DNA of 64,000 nucleotides from NCBI RefSeq assembly GCF_014764305.1, contig NZ_CP061703.1:2709501-2773500 (forward strand). Direction: 5' to 3'. The DNA is from Mesoflavibacter profundi. GTDB lineage: Bacteria > Bacteroidota > Bacteroidia > Flavobacteriales > Flavobacteriaceae. Position 1 is the stretch's first letter. Each line of letters opens with the position of its first letter. The notes beneath the pieces are model-generated. The model searched no databases and was not told the origin of the DNA. It was given only the letters and a program-made list of their open reading frames with translations. Below are positions 55,480 to 63,772 of this stretch, one piece after another. The translations under genes were made by a program, and so were the position numbers.

Positions 55480-57657
55480 TTACTGTTTTTTCACAGCTTC
55501 TACCAATTCTAACTGGTTTAAACTTACATTGGTTGTAAAAATACCGTAGTTAACAATAGCTTTTCCTTTGTCGTCAATGCTATCAATACTTCCAACAGCT
55601 TTACCGTCTTCCATACGTACGCGATCACCAACTTTTAAAACTGGTTTTGGTGGTGCAGGTTTTTCGGCTTCTTTTTTCTTCGCTTCTTTCTTTTTCTTAC
55701 GAATCACTTCCACTTTTTTCTCTGCTTCTTGTTTTACTTGTTGTTGTTTTGCTTTTTCGGCTTTTGCTTGTTTGGCGGATTGTTTTTTACGTTTAGAATT
55801 TTCAATTTGGACAAGCTTAAATAACTCTGCCATTAATTCGCGTTTACGCTTATTGTTAAAGTAACCTTCGGCTAAATCATTTACTTTTTGACCTAAATAA
55901 ATCAAACGCTGATTGCTATCATACAATTCTTGATAGCTTTCTAATTTTTTCTGAATTTTAGCATTAATTTCCTCTAACTTATCAGCTTCAGATTGCTTTT
56001 TCTTTTCGTTTTTCTTTAAGTTTTCCCCTGTTTTTTCAAGCTTTGCACGTTCTTTTTGAAGTTTAGCAATGGTTGCATCAAAACGTACTTTACTGCGTTC
56101 TATCTTCTTTTTAGCGCGATTAATTAAACTATACGGAATTCCGTTTTTTTGCGCAACTTCAAAAGTAAAACTACTTCCTGCTTGCCCTAATGCCAGTTTG
56201 TACATTGGCTCTAACGTACGCTCGTTAAACATCATGTTGGCGTTAATCATTTCTTCTTTTTCATTAGCTAACAATTTTAAATTAGCATAATGCGTTGTGA
56301 TGATTCCAAATGCTTTACGGGCATAAAATTCTTCTAAAAACGTTTCGGCTAACGCGCCACCAAGTTCTGGATCCGATCCTGTACCAAATTCATCTATTAA
56401 AAACAGTGTGTTCTTATTAATTTTCTTCAAGAAATAATTCATCTGTTTTAAACGATAACTGTAAGTACTTAAATGATTTTCAATAGATTGATTATCACCA
56501 ATATCGCTAACAATACGGTCAAATAAACAAACTTTACTACGCTCGTGCACCGGAATTAATAATCCAGATTGCAACATGACCTGCAATAAACCAACGGTTT
56601 TTAAGGTAATACTTTTTCCACCAGCATTTGGTCCAGAAATAACTATAATGCGGCTATCTTCTTTTAGCTGGATAGTTTGCGGATGCGTTGTTTCCTTTTT
56701 TTCTAAATTGTTTAAATAAAGTAGTGGATGAAAGGCATCACGCAAGTACAGCTCACGATTTTCTGAGATTTCTGGTAAAATCGCATTCATCGATTTGGCA
56801 TATTTTGCTTTTGCCGAAATCACATCTATTTTAGTTAAAAACGATTGGTATAATTCTAAAAGTGGTAAATAAAACCTAATGTAATTGGTTACATCTTTTA
56901 GTATACGTACAACTTCTTCGCTCTCTTCGTATTGTAAGTTGTTAAGTTCTCTTGTATGTTGTAAGGTAGTTTCTGGCTCAATATAAACAATGCTTCCGGT
57001 TTTACTTCCACCCATAATGGCGCCTTTAACCTTACGTCTGTACATGGCTTTTACTGCCAAAACACGCTTATTATCGACTACAGATTCTCTAATATCATCC
57101 AGATATTCTAAATTATGATAATGGTTTAAAGCGCTGGTAAAACTAGAGTTTATTTTACCTTTTAACTTGTTTATTTGTTGACGTAATTGGTATAAGGTTG
57201 GTGACGCATCGTCTTTAACCTCGTTAAATCGGTTAATTACACTGTCTATTTTGTCTATGATGTCTGTAGTGACCTCAATTTTATTGCTAAACTGCTGTAA
57301 TTTTGGATAATAGGTTTCAAACTTTTTAAAAAATTTGATTAAATCGTTACTTGTTAACGAAATAGACACCAGTTTTTTAAGACTATGTGGCTCTAAAAAG
57401 GTGTTTTCTATTTTTAGAAGTTTTAACTCTTTAGTAATAGCGTCAAAACCGTGATTTGGTATACGGTTATCGTTATAAAAAGACGAAATATACTCGTTAG
57501 TTAATTGTAACGAAAACAGTAAGGTTTCTTTGTCTTTGTATGGCGAAATAGAAAGCGCAGCTTCATTACCTAAAGCAGTGATACAATACTCACTAACTTG
57601 GTTTAAAACGGTTGCAAACTCTAAATCTTGTAATGTTTTTTGATGAATGTTTATCAT
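55480..57657 (-). CDS. mutS2: MutS2-type DNA mismatch repair-like ATPase lacking Smr domain
   Basis: 725 residues. Walker A VISGPNAGGKSITLKT (~residue 335-350), Walker B-like FLIDEFGTGSDPELGG (~417-432) and the signature TTHYANLKLLA (~450) show a MutS-family ATPase; the core domain (~20-320) matches MutS2. The C-terminal part has a Lys/Glu/Ala-rich coiled coil (~515-670) and a KOW-like ending VGDRVRMEDGKAVGSIDSID (~678-697). Typical MutS2 (~780 residues) ends in an Smr nuclease domain; here the protein ends right after the KOW-like part, so Smr is absent. MutS2 is linked to ribosome rescue or suppression of recombination. Confidence 0.93.
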   Translation of the reverse strand: MINIHQKTLQDLEFATVLNQVSEYCITALGNEAALSISPYKDKETLLFSLQLTNEYISSFYNDNRIPNHGFDAITKELKLLKIENTFLEPHSLKKLVSISLTSNDLIKFFKKFETYYPKLQQFSNKIEVTTDIIDKIDSVINRFNEVKDDASPTLYQLRQQINKLKGKINSSFTSALNHYHNLEYLDDIRESVVDNKRVLAVKAMYRRKVKGAIMGGSKTGSIVYIEPETTLQHTRELNNLQYEESEEVVRILKDVTNYIRFYLPLLELYQSFLTKIDVISAKAKYAKSMNAILPEISENRELYLRDAFHPLLYLNNLEKKETTHPQTIQLKEDSRIIVISGPNAGGKSITLKTVGLLQVMLQSGLLIPVHERSKVCLFDRIVSDIGDNQSIENHLSTYSYRLKQMNYFLKKINKNTLFLIDEFGTGSDPELGGALAETFLEEFYARKAFGIITTHYANLKLLANEKEEMINANMMFNERTLEPMYKLALGQAGSSFTFEVAQKNGIPYSLINRAKKKIERSKVRFDATIAKLQKERAKLEKTGENLKKNEKKKQSEADKLEEINAKIQKKLESYQELYDSNQRLIYLGQKVNDLAEGYFNNKRKRELMAELFKLVQIENSKRKKQSAKQAKAEKAKQQQVKQEAEKKVEVIRKKKKEAKKKEAEKPAPPKPVLKVGDRVRMEDGKAVGSIDSIDDKGKAIVNYGIFTTNVSLNQLELVEAVKKQ

Positions 57658-57686
57658 GTCTATCCTGTCTGCTTTTGCAGAACTTT

Positions 57687-57716
57687 CAACGCTAGGTTAA
57701 TTCTTTTATAGCGTTG
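57687..57716 (-). promoter_or_regulatory. hairpin in the mutS2 upstream region
   Basis: Perfect 8-bp inverted repeat CAACGCTA (57687-57694) / TAGCGTTG (57709-57716) with a 14-base loop, 30 bases upstream of the mutS2 start in the 139-base gap after the YfcC gene. No T-run on the minus strand, so probably a 5' UTR structure or an operator. Confidence 0.35.
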
Positions 57717-57796
57717 CAAAGGTAAGGAATTGTTAACTAATTTTATTTCTAACTTTTTTACAAGTTTAGAATCTAAAAAGTTGATAAACCTATGTA

Positions 57797-59287
57797 CTAT
57801 ATATAACAAGAGACCGTCATAACCAACAAAGTAAAGACTACTAAAATGATAAAAAGCGGCATGATAAATTTTAGCCATTTATCAAATCCTATTTTTACCA
57901 CAGCTAAAGAGGCTAAAATCAAGCCTGTTGGGTTAATCATATAAAATAATCCCATACCGTATTGGTAGGCATTCACTACAATTTCTCTTCCAACACCAAC
58001 GCTATCGGCTAACGGAGACATAATTGGCATAGTCAACACAGCCATACCAGAGCTACTTGGAATAAAAAAGGATAATCCTGCGTAAATGGCGGTCATTGCA
58101 CTTGCAAAAACACCTTTATTCATGCCTTCTGTTGCAGAACTAGCGTAATACAATAAAGTATCACTTATTAATCCATCTGCCATAATTACGGTAACGCCAC
58201 GTGCAATACCAATAATTAGTGCAACGCCTAATAAATCGCTTGCGCCTCTAACAAAAGTGTCTATAAAGTCGGTTTCTTTAATTTTTGCAATAACACCTAT
58301 AATAATTGCTCCAACAAAAAATGTGGTTGTCATTTCTATAAACCACCATTCTAAAAAGACAACGCCGTAAATCATAATTACAAAACACAACGCAAATACA
58401 AATAAAGATAGGCGTAACCTGCTATTAAAATTTACCGCTTTTTTATCATGTTTAAACAGTGCTGCTATTTGTTGTTGTTGGTCGTAAACTATCGATTTTG
58501 TAGGATCGTTTTGTACGCGTTTACCGTAGCGAATAATATAAATTAAGGCAATAGTTAAACAAGCCAATAGCATAAATAATCGTCCCCAAATTCCAGTTGT
58601 CCAACTTATACCAGCAGCATCACTTGCAATAATGGCACTAAACGGATTAACAGTGGAACACATAGTACCAATAGCACTACCCAAAAAGATACACGCAATA
58701 CCAACAATAGCGTCGTAACGTGCTGCTAAAAACACAGGGATTAAAATAGGGAAGAAGGCTATGGTTTCTTCAGCAAAACCAAAGGTTGTTCCTCCTGTAG
58801 CAACTAATAAAGTAACTAAAATAATAAGTATAAATTCACGACCTTTTAACACTTTAGCTAGCCAACCAATACCAGCATCAAAAGCGCCAGTACTATTAAT
58901 TATTCCAATTAGTCCACCAATAATTAGCACCAAAAAAATGATATCTGCTGCTTCAATAATTCCCTTTATTGGCGACTTTACAAAATCGAAAAACCCTTGT
59001 GGCTTGGCTTCTAATTGATGATAGGTTTTTGGGATATTTATAGGTTTATAAATATCGCCACTTGTAAATTTTTCTAACGGAATTTTTATGTTTAAATCCT
59101 CTAAAGTTTTTTGTGTTGCAGGTAAGGTTTCGGTTGTTGTAATACCTGTTCTGGTAAAGGTATTGTCTGTGCTGTTATAACCTAAAGTCTCGTATTTTCC
59201 TGCCGGAATTACCCAAGTTAATAAAGTGACTAATCCTGCGATGATTAGTAAAATGGTTTGTGCTGATGGGAATTTTAGTTTTTTCAT
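57797..59287 (-). CDS. YfcC family (C4-dicarboxylate/arginine-ornithine-like) membrane carrier
   Basis: 496 residues with about 12 transmembrane helices (first helix ~10-27, in LLIIAGLVTLLTWVIPAGKY). The IPAGKYE opening, GTTFGFAEETIAFFPILIP, GSAIGTMCSTVNPFSAIIASD and the late FIPSSSGMAVLTMPIM region mark the UPF/YfcC-DcuC superfamily. The substrates of YfcC proteins are not well defined; related carriers take peptides, dicarboxylates or basic amino acids. It is the first gene of the minus-strand stretch, with mutS2 139 bases downstream. Confidence 0.9.
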   Translation of the reverse strand: MKKLKFPSAQTILLIIAGLVTLLTWVIPAGKYETLGYNSTDNTFTRTGITTTETLPATQKTLEDLNIKIPLEKFTSGDIYKPINIPKTYHQLEAKPQGFFDFVKSPIKGIIEAADIIFLVLIIGGLIGIINSTGAFDAGIGWLAKVLKGREFILIILVTLLVATGGTTFGFAEETIAFFPILIPVFLAARYDAIVGIACIFLGSAIGTMCSTVNPFSAIIASDAAGISWTTGIWGRLFMLLACLTIALIYIIRYGKRVQNDPTKSIVYDQQQQIAALFKHDKKAVNFNSRLRLSLFVFALCFVIMIYGVVFLEWWFIEMTTTFFVGAIIIGVIAKIKETDFIDTFVRGASDLLGVALIIGIARGVTVIMADGLISDTLLYYASSATEGMNKGVFASAMTAIYAGLSFFIPSSSGMAVLTMPIMSPLADSVGVGREIVVNAYQYGMGLFYMINPTGLILASLAVVKIGFDKWLKFIMPLFIILVVFTLLVMTVSCYI

Positions 59288-59387
59288 AAGGCTGAAATCC
59301 TGTGAATTTTAAAAAATAAAGATAGTATTATTTTTATCTTTGAAAGCACTTCAATTATTAGAAGAATACCTTTTTATTTACAAACTT

Positions 59388-60053
59388 ATGAACGTAGACA
59401 TTAACCCAAGTTGGAAACCTTTTTTACAAGACGAATTTGATAAACCGTATTTTAAAAATTTAACCGAGTTTGTAAAAGAGGAATACGCTAAGCATCAATG
59501 TTTTCCTCCAGGAAACCTCATTTTTAATGCGTTTGAAAAATGTCCGTTAGATCAATTAAAAGTCGTGATTATTGGTCAAGATCCATATCACAATTACGAT
59601 CAAGCCAACGGATTATGTTTTAGTGTTAATGATGGTATTGCGCATCCGCCATCTTTAATTAACATATTTAAAGAAATTGAAACCGATGTCAATACGCCAT
59701 ATCCAAAAAGTGGCAATTTAGAACGTTGGGCAGAGCAAGGTGTGTTTTTGTTAAATGCGACATTAACGGTTAGAGCGCACGAAGCTGGTAGTCATCAAAA
59801 ACAAGGTTGGGAAACGTTTACAGATGCTGTTATTAAAATAATTAGTGAACAAAAAGAGAGTGTAGTTTTCTTACTTTGGGGCGGATTTGCAAAGAAAAAA
59901 GCAAAACTTATTGATGCTAAAAAACATCATATTTTAACATCAGGTCATCCGTCTCCTTTAAGTGCTAATCGTGGATATTGGTTTGGGAATAAGCATTTTA
60001 GTAAGACAAATGCTATTTTGAAAGATAATGGGTTTGAAGTGATTGATTGGTAA
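59388..60053 (+). CDS. ung: uracil-DNA glycosylase
   Basis: Removes uracil from DNA as first step of base excision repair. The ATG at 59388 was chosen over the in-frame TTG at 59340 because it gives 221 residues starting MNVDINPSWKPFL, the usual family length and start. The catalytic Asp65 and His68 lie in IIGQDPYHN (residues 62-69), followed by GLCFSVNDG; the DNA-intercalation loop region TSGHPSPLSANRGYWFG contains the catalytic His. No operon partner. Confidence 0.95.
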   Translation: MNVDINPSWKPFLQDEFDKPYFKNLTEFVKEEYAKHQCFPPGNLIFNAFEKCPLDQLKVVIIGQDPYHNYDQANGLCFSVNDGIAHPPSLINIFKEIETDVNTPYPKSGNLERWAEQGVFLLNATLTVRAHEAGSHQKQGWETFTDAVIKIISEQKESVVFLLWGGFAKKKAKLIDAKKHHILTSGHPSPLSANRGYWFGNKHFSKTNAILKDNGFEVIDW

Positions 60054-60357
60054 TTGTTTTATCATTCATAGCATTCCTAATATTTTCGGAGTTGATAAAT
60101 CTATTTCTACGTTCATTTTGTCTTGATACACTACTGAATTTAAAACATAGTTTTAATTGAAAGTATATAGCGAAGCGAAACCAAAAAATCAAGCCAAAAT
60201 TAGGAAATTGCAAGCAACGTTCATTTTCGGAATTCCGTGCTTCATGCTATGCATGGCATCTACATTCCTTCATTCACTATTTCTTAATTTTGGCAAAGTG
60301 AAATTATTAATTTTTTGATAGTTAAATGAAACTCTGTAAAGAATATAAATTTTCACA
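60054..60357. other. 304-base non-coding interval with a palindromic element
   Basis: No credible gene. The only structure seen is the long inverted repeat at 60193-60294. The sequence 'acgttcatttt' occurs twice (near 60110 and 60218). The rest is AT-rich with no clear promoter or terminator. Confidence 0.7.
60193..60294. repeat. 102-bp imperfect palindromic element
   Basis: Outer repeats GCCAAAATTAGGAAAT (60193-60208) and ATTTCTTAATTTTGGC (60279-60294) pair at 15 of 16 positions. An inner stem GGAAT / ATTCC (60229-60233 with 60264-60268) encloses ATGC / GCAT palindromes around ATGCTATGCATGGCAT. The element lies in the ung 3' interval before a small membrane protein gene; it could be a non-autonomous mobile element or a structured RNA. 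Confidence 0.55.
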
Positions 60358-60558
60358 CTATTTTTTCAAAATACGTTTACCAATCAAAATCACTATAACT
60401 AACGGTAAAAAATAGACTATAAATTGAAATGTGAGTGTTGAAGATTTTTCAGTAGCACTTGCACCAGAACCAAAAACGAGAAAAGCTATTATAATTTCAA
60501 TATAAACTATAAAAAGATAGAGTAGTGCTAAGCCAAATATTTTAAGAATTGTTTTCAT
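60358..60558 (-). CDS. small two-helix membrane protein
   Basis: 66 residues: two hydrophobic helices (~6-28 and ~43-62) separated by GSGASATEKSST, with a positively charged C-terminus (GKRILKK). No family recognised. It is 3 bases after the stop codon of the substrate-binding-like gene on the same strand, so it belongs to that transcript. Coding is likely from the strong membrane pattern and close spacing. Confidence 0.65.
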   Translation of the reverse strand: MKTILKIFGLALLYLFIVYIEIIIAFLVFGSGASATEKSSTLTFQFIVYFLPLVIVILIGKRILKK

Positions 60559-60561
60559 GGT

Positions 60562-61416
60562 TTACAACTCAGCAACAAGGTCTTTGTAGTCCCATTTTTC
60601 TTCAATAACATTTAAATCAAATAATTGATCTTGTACTTTTTTAATAGTTGCTTTAGAGATGTTTTCTTGGCTCCATTCTGTAAGGCTTAACCATTCTTGT
60701 ACATCTTCTAATTCTTGCTCATATCTATTAGCAATCATACGATCTATACTTGGGATATCTTTAAATTCTGAAGTAGTTGCGTTTATAATATCTAAAATTG
60801 TTTTTACATCTTCTAAATTATGTTCTAAAAACTCTTCACGAACAGCTATGACAAAGCAAGGCCAAGGTGAAGGACAGTTGCCAACACGTCTAAATGTACC
60901 ATTATCTACTAAAGGTTTTGTGGTAAATTTTTCCCACATAAAATAATCAGCTTTACCTTCTGTAAGACCTTCAACTGCACCATCTAAGTTTTTTATGACT
61001 TCAAAATTTAAATCCTTTTCTAAATCCCAATTATGATGTTCGGCATTAACATATGCCATTAAATGCGATCCAGATCCATATCTACTTATTGCAGCTTTTG
61101 TTCCTTTTAAATCGTCTACAGTTTTATAAGTCGAATTATTAGCAACGTGAATGCCCCAAATTAAAGGCGATTGTACAAATACCTGAACTATTTTAGACTT
61201 GTTTCCTGCAATTATATCTTTGATAATTCCTTCTGTTAAAATAACAGCCATATCAATATCACCATCACGTAACCCTTTACACATTGCGCCTGTACCACCA
61301 AAATAATCTTTCCAACGTAGATTGATTCCTGCGTCTTTATATTCGCCATGTTTTAAGCCTAAATACCAAGCTAGATTAAAATGCTCTGGTACGCCACCAA
61401 TGTTTATTTGTTTCAT
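60562..61416 (-). CDS. ABC-type substrate-binding-like protein without signal peptide
   Basis: 284 residues with the periplasmic-binding-protein fold of the NMT1/ThiY/SsuA class: MKQINIGGVPEHFNLAWYLG at the N-terminus, DGDIDMAVILTEGIIKDI (~52-69), SPLIWGIHVANNS and LKGTKAAISRYGSGSHLMA (~105-123), then GKADYFMWEKFTT (~155). The N-terminus is not a signal peptide or lipobox; Met1 already starts the first beta strand, so the protein appears cytoplasmic. No permease or ATPase gene is adjacent. It may act as a cytoplasmic binding protein or enzyme; thiamine-precursor or aromatic sulfonate binding is only a class guess. Confidence 0.85.
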   Translation of the reverse strand: MKQINIGGVPEHFNLAWYLGLKHGEYKDAGINLRWKDYFGGTGAMCKGLRDGDIDMAVILTEGIIKDIIAGNKSKIVQVFVQSPLIWGIHVANNSTYKTVDDLKGTKAAISRYGSGSHLMAYVNAEHHNWDLEKDLNFEVIKNLDGAVEGLTEGKADYFMWEKFTTKPLVDNGTFRRVGNCPSPWPCFVIAVREEFLEHNLEDVKTILDIINATTSEFKDIPSIDRMIANRYEQELEDVQEWLSLTEWSQENISKATIKKVQDQLFDLNVIEEKWDYKDLVAEL

Positions 61417-61517
61417 TGTGTAATATTTAATGTTTTTAGGGTCAACTGTAATACCTAATTTACAATCTTTAGTGCGATATGATTAAGTATTTAGGTGTTA
61501 TTTTTTAAGTCGTTCAG

Positions 61518-61536
61518 TTTTCCGCGAAAGCGAAAA
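61518..61536. repeat. short hairpin repeat upstream of the substrate-binding-like gene
   Basis: TTTTCCGCGAAAGCGAAAA: TTTTC.GC / GCGAAAA around a GAAA loop. Resembles dispersed 'TTTCGCGGAAAGCG'-type hairpins in flavobacteria. It lies in the 154-base gap before the nucleoside phosphorylase stop codon. Confidence 0.4.
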
Positions 61537-61570
61537 ATATGACTACACGTTACGTGACACTTGTATTTAA

Positions 61571-62440
61571 TTACTCTATAATTTTATTAAGCGTATATTC
61601 TATTAAATTCTCGACTACCTTTTTAGGATCTTTACTAAATGTACCATTGGCACGATTTGCTATAATGGCATTTAGTGACAATGCATTATGACCAAGAAGT
61701 TTTGATAAACCATAAATTACAGAAGTTTCCATTTCTAGATTAGTTACTCTGTAACCTTCGTAATTAAACGTATCCATTTTTGTGTTTAACTGCGCATCTT
61801 GAAGCGGTAATCTCAAAACACGACCTTGTGGACCATAAAATCCGCCAGCAGTAGCAGTCATTCCTTTATAAATCGTATCACTTTCAAATTTTTGTTCTAA
61901 AGTTTTACTGTTATTTATAATTATTGGACGTGACTTGTTGTTATCCCAATTGGTAAATTGAATAAATTGATCTTCAATGTTTGGGTTAGAAATAGCATCT
62001 ATTTGATAAAAATGAAGCATTCCGTTTAAATCTAACGCATGCGAGCTCATTAAAAAAGAATCTACAGGAATATCTGCTTGTAACGATCCAGAAGTACCAA
62101 CACGAACTATATTTAAAGCGGTTAATTGTGCTTTAGGTTCTCTGGTTTCTAGGTTGATGTTAACTAATGCATCTAATTCATTTAAAACAATATCTATGTT
62201 ATCTGGACCAATTCCAGTAGATAAAACGGTTAAGCGTTTACCTTTATAAGTACCTGTTTGCGTTTTAAATTCTCTTTTTTGAGTTGAAAATTCTATCGTG
62301 TCAAAATGTTTAGTAATTTTTTCTACACGATCTTGATCACCAACAAAAATTATGGTGTCCGAAATATGTTCTGGTTTTAAATTTAGATGATATACACTAC
62401 CATCTGGATTTAATATTAATTCTGATTCTTTTATTGCCAT
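61571..62440 (-). CDS. nucleoside phosphorylase (PNP/UDP family)
   Basis: 289 residues of the hexameric PNP_UDP_1 fold: ISDTIIFVGDQDRVEKIT near the N-terminus, STGIGPDNIDIVLNEL (~70-86, phosphate site), RVGTSGSLQADIPVDSFL (~113-130) and LEMETSVIYGLSKLLGH (~235-251). The LEMET motif holds the Glu that contacts the ribose and Met that contacts the base. Uridine phosphorylase is the closest call, but purine specificity cannot be excluded. Two bases separate its start from the DUF1835 stop on the same strand. Confidence 0.88.
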   Translation of the reverse strand: MAIKESELILNPDGSVYHLNLKPEHISDTIIFVGDQDRVEKITKHFDTIEFSTQKREFKTQTGTYKGKRLTVLSTGIGPDNIDIVLNELDALVNINLETREPKAQLTALNIVRVGTSGSLQADIPVDSFLMSSHALDLNGMLHFYQIDAISNPNIEDQFIQFTNWDNNKSRPIIINNSKTLEQKFESDTIYKGMTATAGGFYGPQGRVLRLPLQDAQLNTKMDTFNYEGYRVTNLEMETSVIYGLSKLLGHNALSLNAIIANRANGTFSKDPKKVVENLIEYTLNKIIE

Positions 62441-62442
62441 TT

Positions 62443-63372
62443 CTAAATGGTTTTTACAAGTTTACTTTCAGTTTTTAAATATTGAAAGTCTGTTTTTTTA
62501 GCGCCGCCAAATTGAAAATTGGATGCCATCTCTTTTAAAAAGTTTTTTTGATGTGCTAGTGCTAAAAACCCTTGTCTGCTTAGTATTAAGCCATCTTCTG
62601 TTTGATCGTAAAATGGCTGTAAATTATTAATTATTCGTTTAATTTGAATGTCTCCGTAACCATAATAACCTTGATAATGTAAACCATAACCTAATAAATG
62701 ATGCTTATCTTTTATTTGATATTCTTTAATAATTTTAAGTAGGTTATATTCCATCATATTTAATCCACTTCTGGTATCAGGAAAACGTTTCATATGCGCT
62801 TTTAAACAATTGCTCATGTATAAAAAGTTTGAAGGTCTTACAATTAATTCTTTTAATTGGTTGTGATCTTCTTCGCAATAAATGCGCCATGCTTTTTGAG
62901 CAAAAGCAATATCGTCTACGTTAAGTAGCGTTTTGTTATTATAATGCGTTTTTATTTGCTGTTCTGTTAACTCTCCAAATCCTTTTAGTTGTTTTTCGCC
63001 TTTAATTTTACCACAATTTACTAAGTAAATTGGTAAGCTACATTTGTGTTGTTTTAACCAACTTATCGCAGCAATCATATTTATATGGCAAAATAAATCG
63101 AATTCGAACCAAAGTACAACATGATCGTAATTGTTTAGCTCGTTAATTTTATCAAGTTCAGTCTTAAAGACTTCGGTTTTGTAAGGAATGTTGTATGTAG
63201 ACTCGATAAATTGTTTTCTAATGCTGAAAAAATTATCGTTATCTATTTGTTTTGTTGTAGGACCGACGCATAACATTTCATGCCAAGTCATTAGTAAACC
63301 ATCAAAGTTTAACTTGGTTAAATAGTCGGTTAATACGCCGCCATTAGTTATATGAAATGCTTTATTAGTCAT
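62443..63372 (-). CDS. DUF1835 domain protein
   Basis: 309 residues. The N-terminal DUF1835 domain (~5-130) has the characteristic FHITNGGVLTDYLTKL, MTWHEMLCVGPT and VLWFEFDLFCHINM pattern. The C-terminal ~140 residues (FPDTRSGLNMMEYNLLKII...LQPFYDQTEDGLILSRQG) look like the DUF3658-type region with a winged-helix character. No molecular function is established to my knowledge. It lies between the SUI1-like and nucleoside phosphorylase genes with 2-base gaps, so an operon is certain. Confidence 0.85.
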   Translation of the reverse strand: MTNKAFHITNGGVLTDYLTKLNFDGLLMTWHEMLCVGPTTKQIDNDNFFSIRKQFIESTYNIPYKTEVFKTELDKINELNNYDHVVLWFEFDLFCHINMIAAISWLKQHKCSLPIYLVNCGKIKGEKQLKGFGELTEQQIKTHYNNKTLLNVDDIAFAQKAWRIYCEEDHNQLKELIVRPSNFLYMSNCLKAHMKRFPDTRSGLNMMEYNLLKIIKEYQIKDKHHLLGYGLHYQGYYGYGDIQIKRIINNLQPFYDQTEDGLILSRQGFLALAHQKNFLKEMASNFQFGGAKKTDFQYLKTESKLVKTI

Positions 63373-63374
63373 AC

Positions 63375-63701
63375 TTATCCACCAACACGTTTTACATTAA
63401 AGCCTTTATCCTTCAATATTTGCATGATTTTGTCGCGGTAATCACCTTGGATTATAATTTTTTCGTCTTTAAAACTACCGCCAACACTTAGCGTTTGCTT
63501 GATTTCTTTTGCTAATTGCTTAAAATCTTCGGTTGCACCAGTATAACCTTCTAAAATGGTTATAGGTTTACCTTTACGTTTTTCGTATTTACAAATTATA
63601 GGATCGTCTTGTAGCCAAATATTGCTTTCGTCTGGTGTAGATTCGGTTTCTTCTGGTACATGATCTGGAAATAAGTTTTTAAGTTGATCTTGTAAATCCA
63701 T
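63375..63701 (-). CDS. SUI1/eIF1-like translation factor (YciH family)
   Basis: 108 residues: an unstructured acidic start (~1-35), then an eIF1/SUI1-type domain with GKPITILEGYTGATEDFKQL (~44-63), SVGGSFKDEKIIIQGDY (~75-91) and ILKDKGFNVKRVGG at the C-terminus. Bacterial YciH proteins bind the 30S subunit and affect initiation fidelity in stress. Together with DUF1835 and a nucleoside phosphorylase it forms a minus-strand operon. Confidence 0.93.
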   Translation of the reverse strand: MDLQDQLKNLFPDHVPEETESTPDESNIWLQDDPIICKYEKRKGKPITILEGYTGATEDFKQLAKEIKQTLSVGGSFKDEKIIIQGDYRDKIMQILKDKGFNVKRVGG

Positions 63702-63720
63702 GTTGTTTAGTTTACAGTAT

Positions 63721-63768
63721 CAGTTTGCAGTCACAATAATTTAGAAGAAACAACTGTGACTGCGACTG
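63721..63768. repeat. palindrome with CAGTCACA / TGTGACTG arms
   Basis: CAGTTTGCAGTCACA (63721-63735) and TGTGACTGCGACTG (63755-63768) form a stem (GCAGTCACA / TGTGACTGC plus CAGT / ACTG) with a 19-base loop. It is the only structure between the SUI1-like gene and the oxygenase end; its sequence type (CAGTNGCAGTCACAG) resembles dispersed repeats in flavobacteria. Confidence 0.5.
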
Positions 63769-63772
63769 AAAA

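Noticed and set aside
55568-55864. A 98-codon plus-strand frame opposite the mutS2 C-terminus
   Set aside because: It mirrors the Lys/Glu-rich coiled coil of mutS2 and gives a Phe/Ser-rich low-complexity translation, a known artefact.
57660-57878. A minus-strand frame between mutS2 and the YfcC gene
   Set aside because: Overlaps the YfcC C-terminus in another frame and has no domain; the hairpin there is better explained as non-coding.
59340-59387. Upstream TTG start for ung
   Set aside because: Would add 16 residues before the conserved family start MNVDINPSW.
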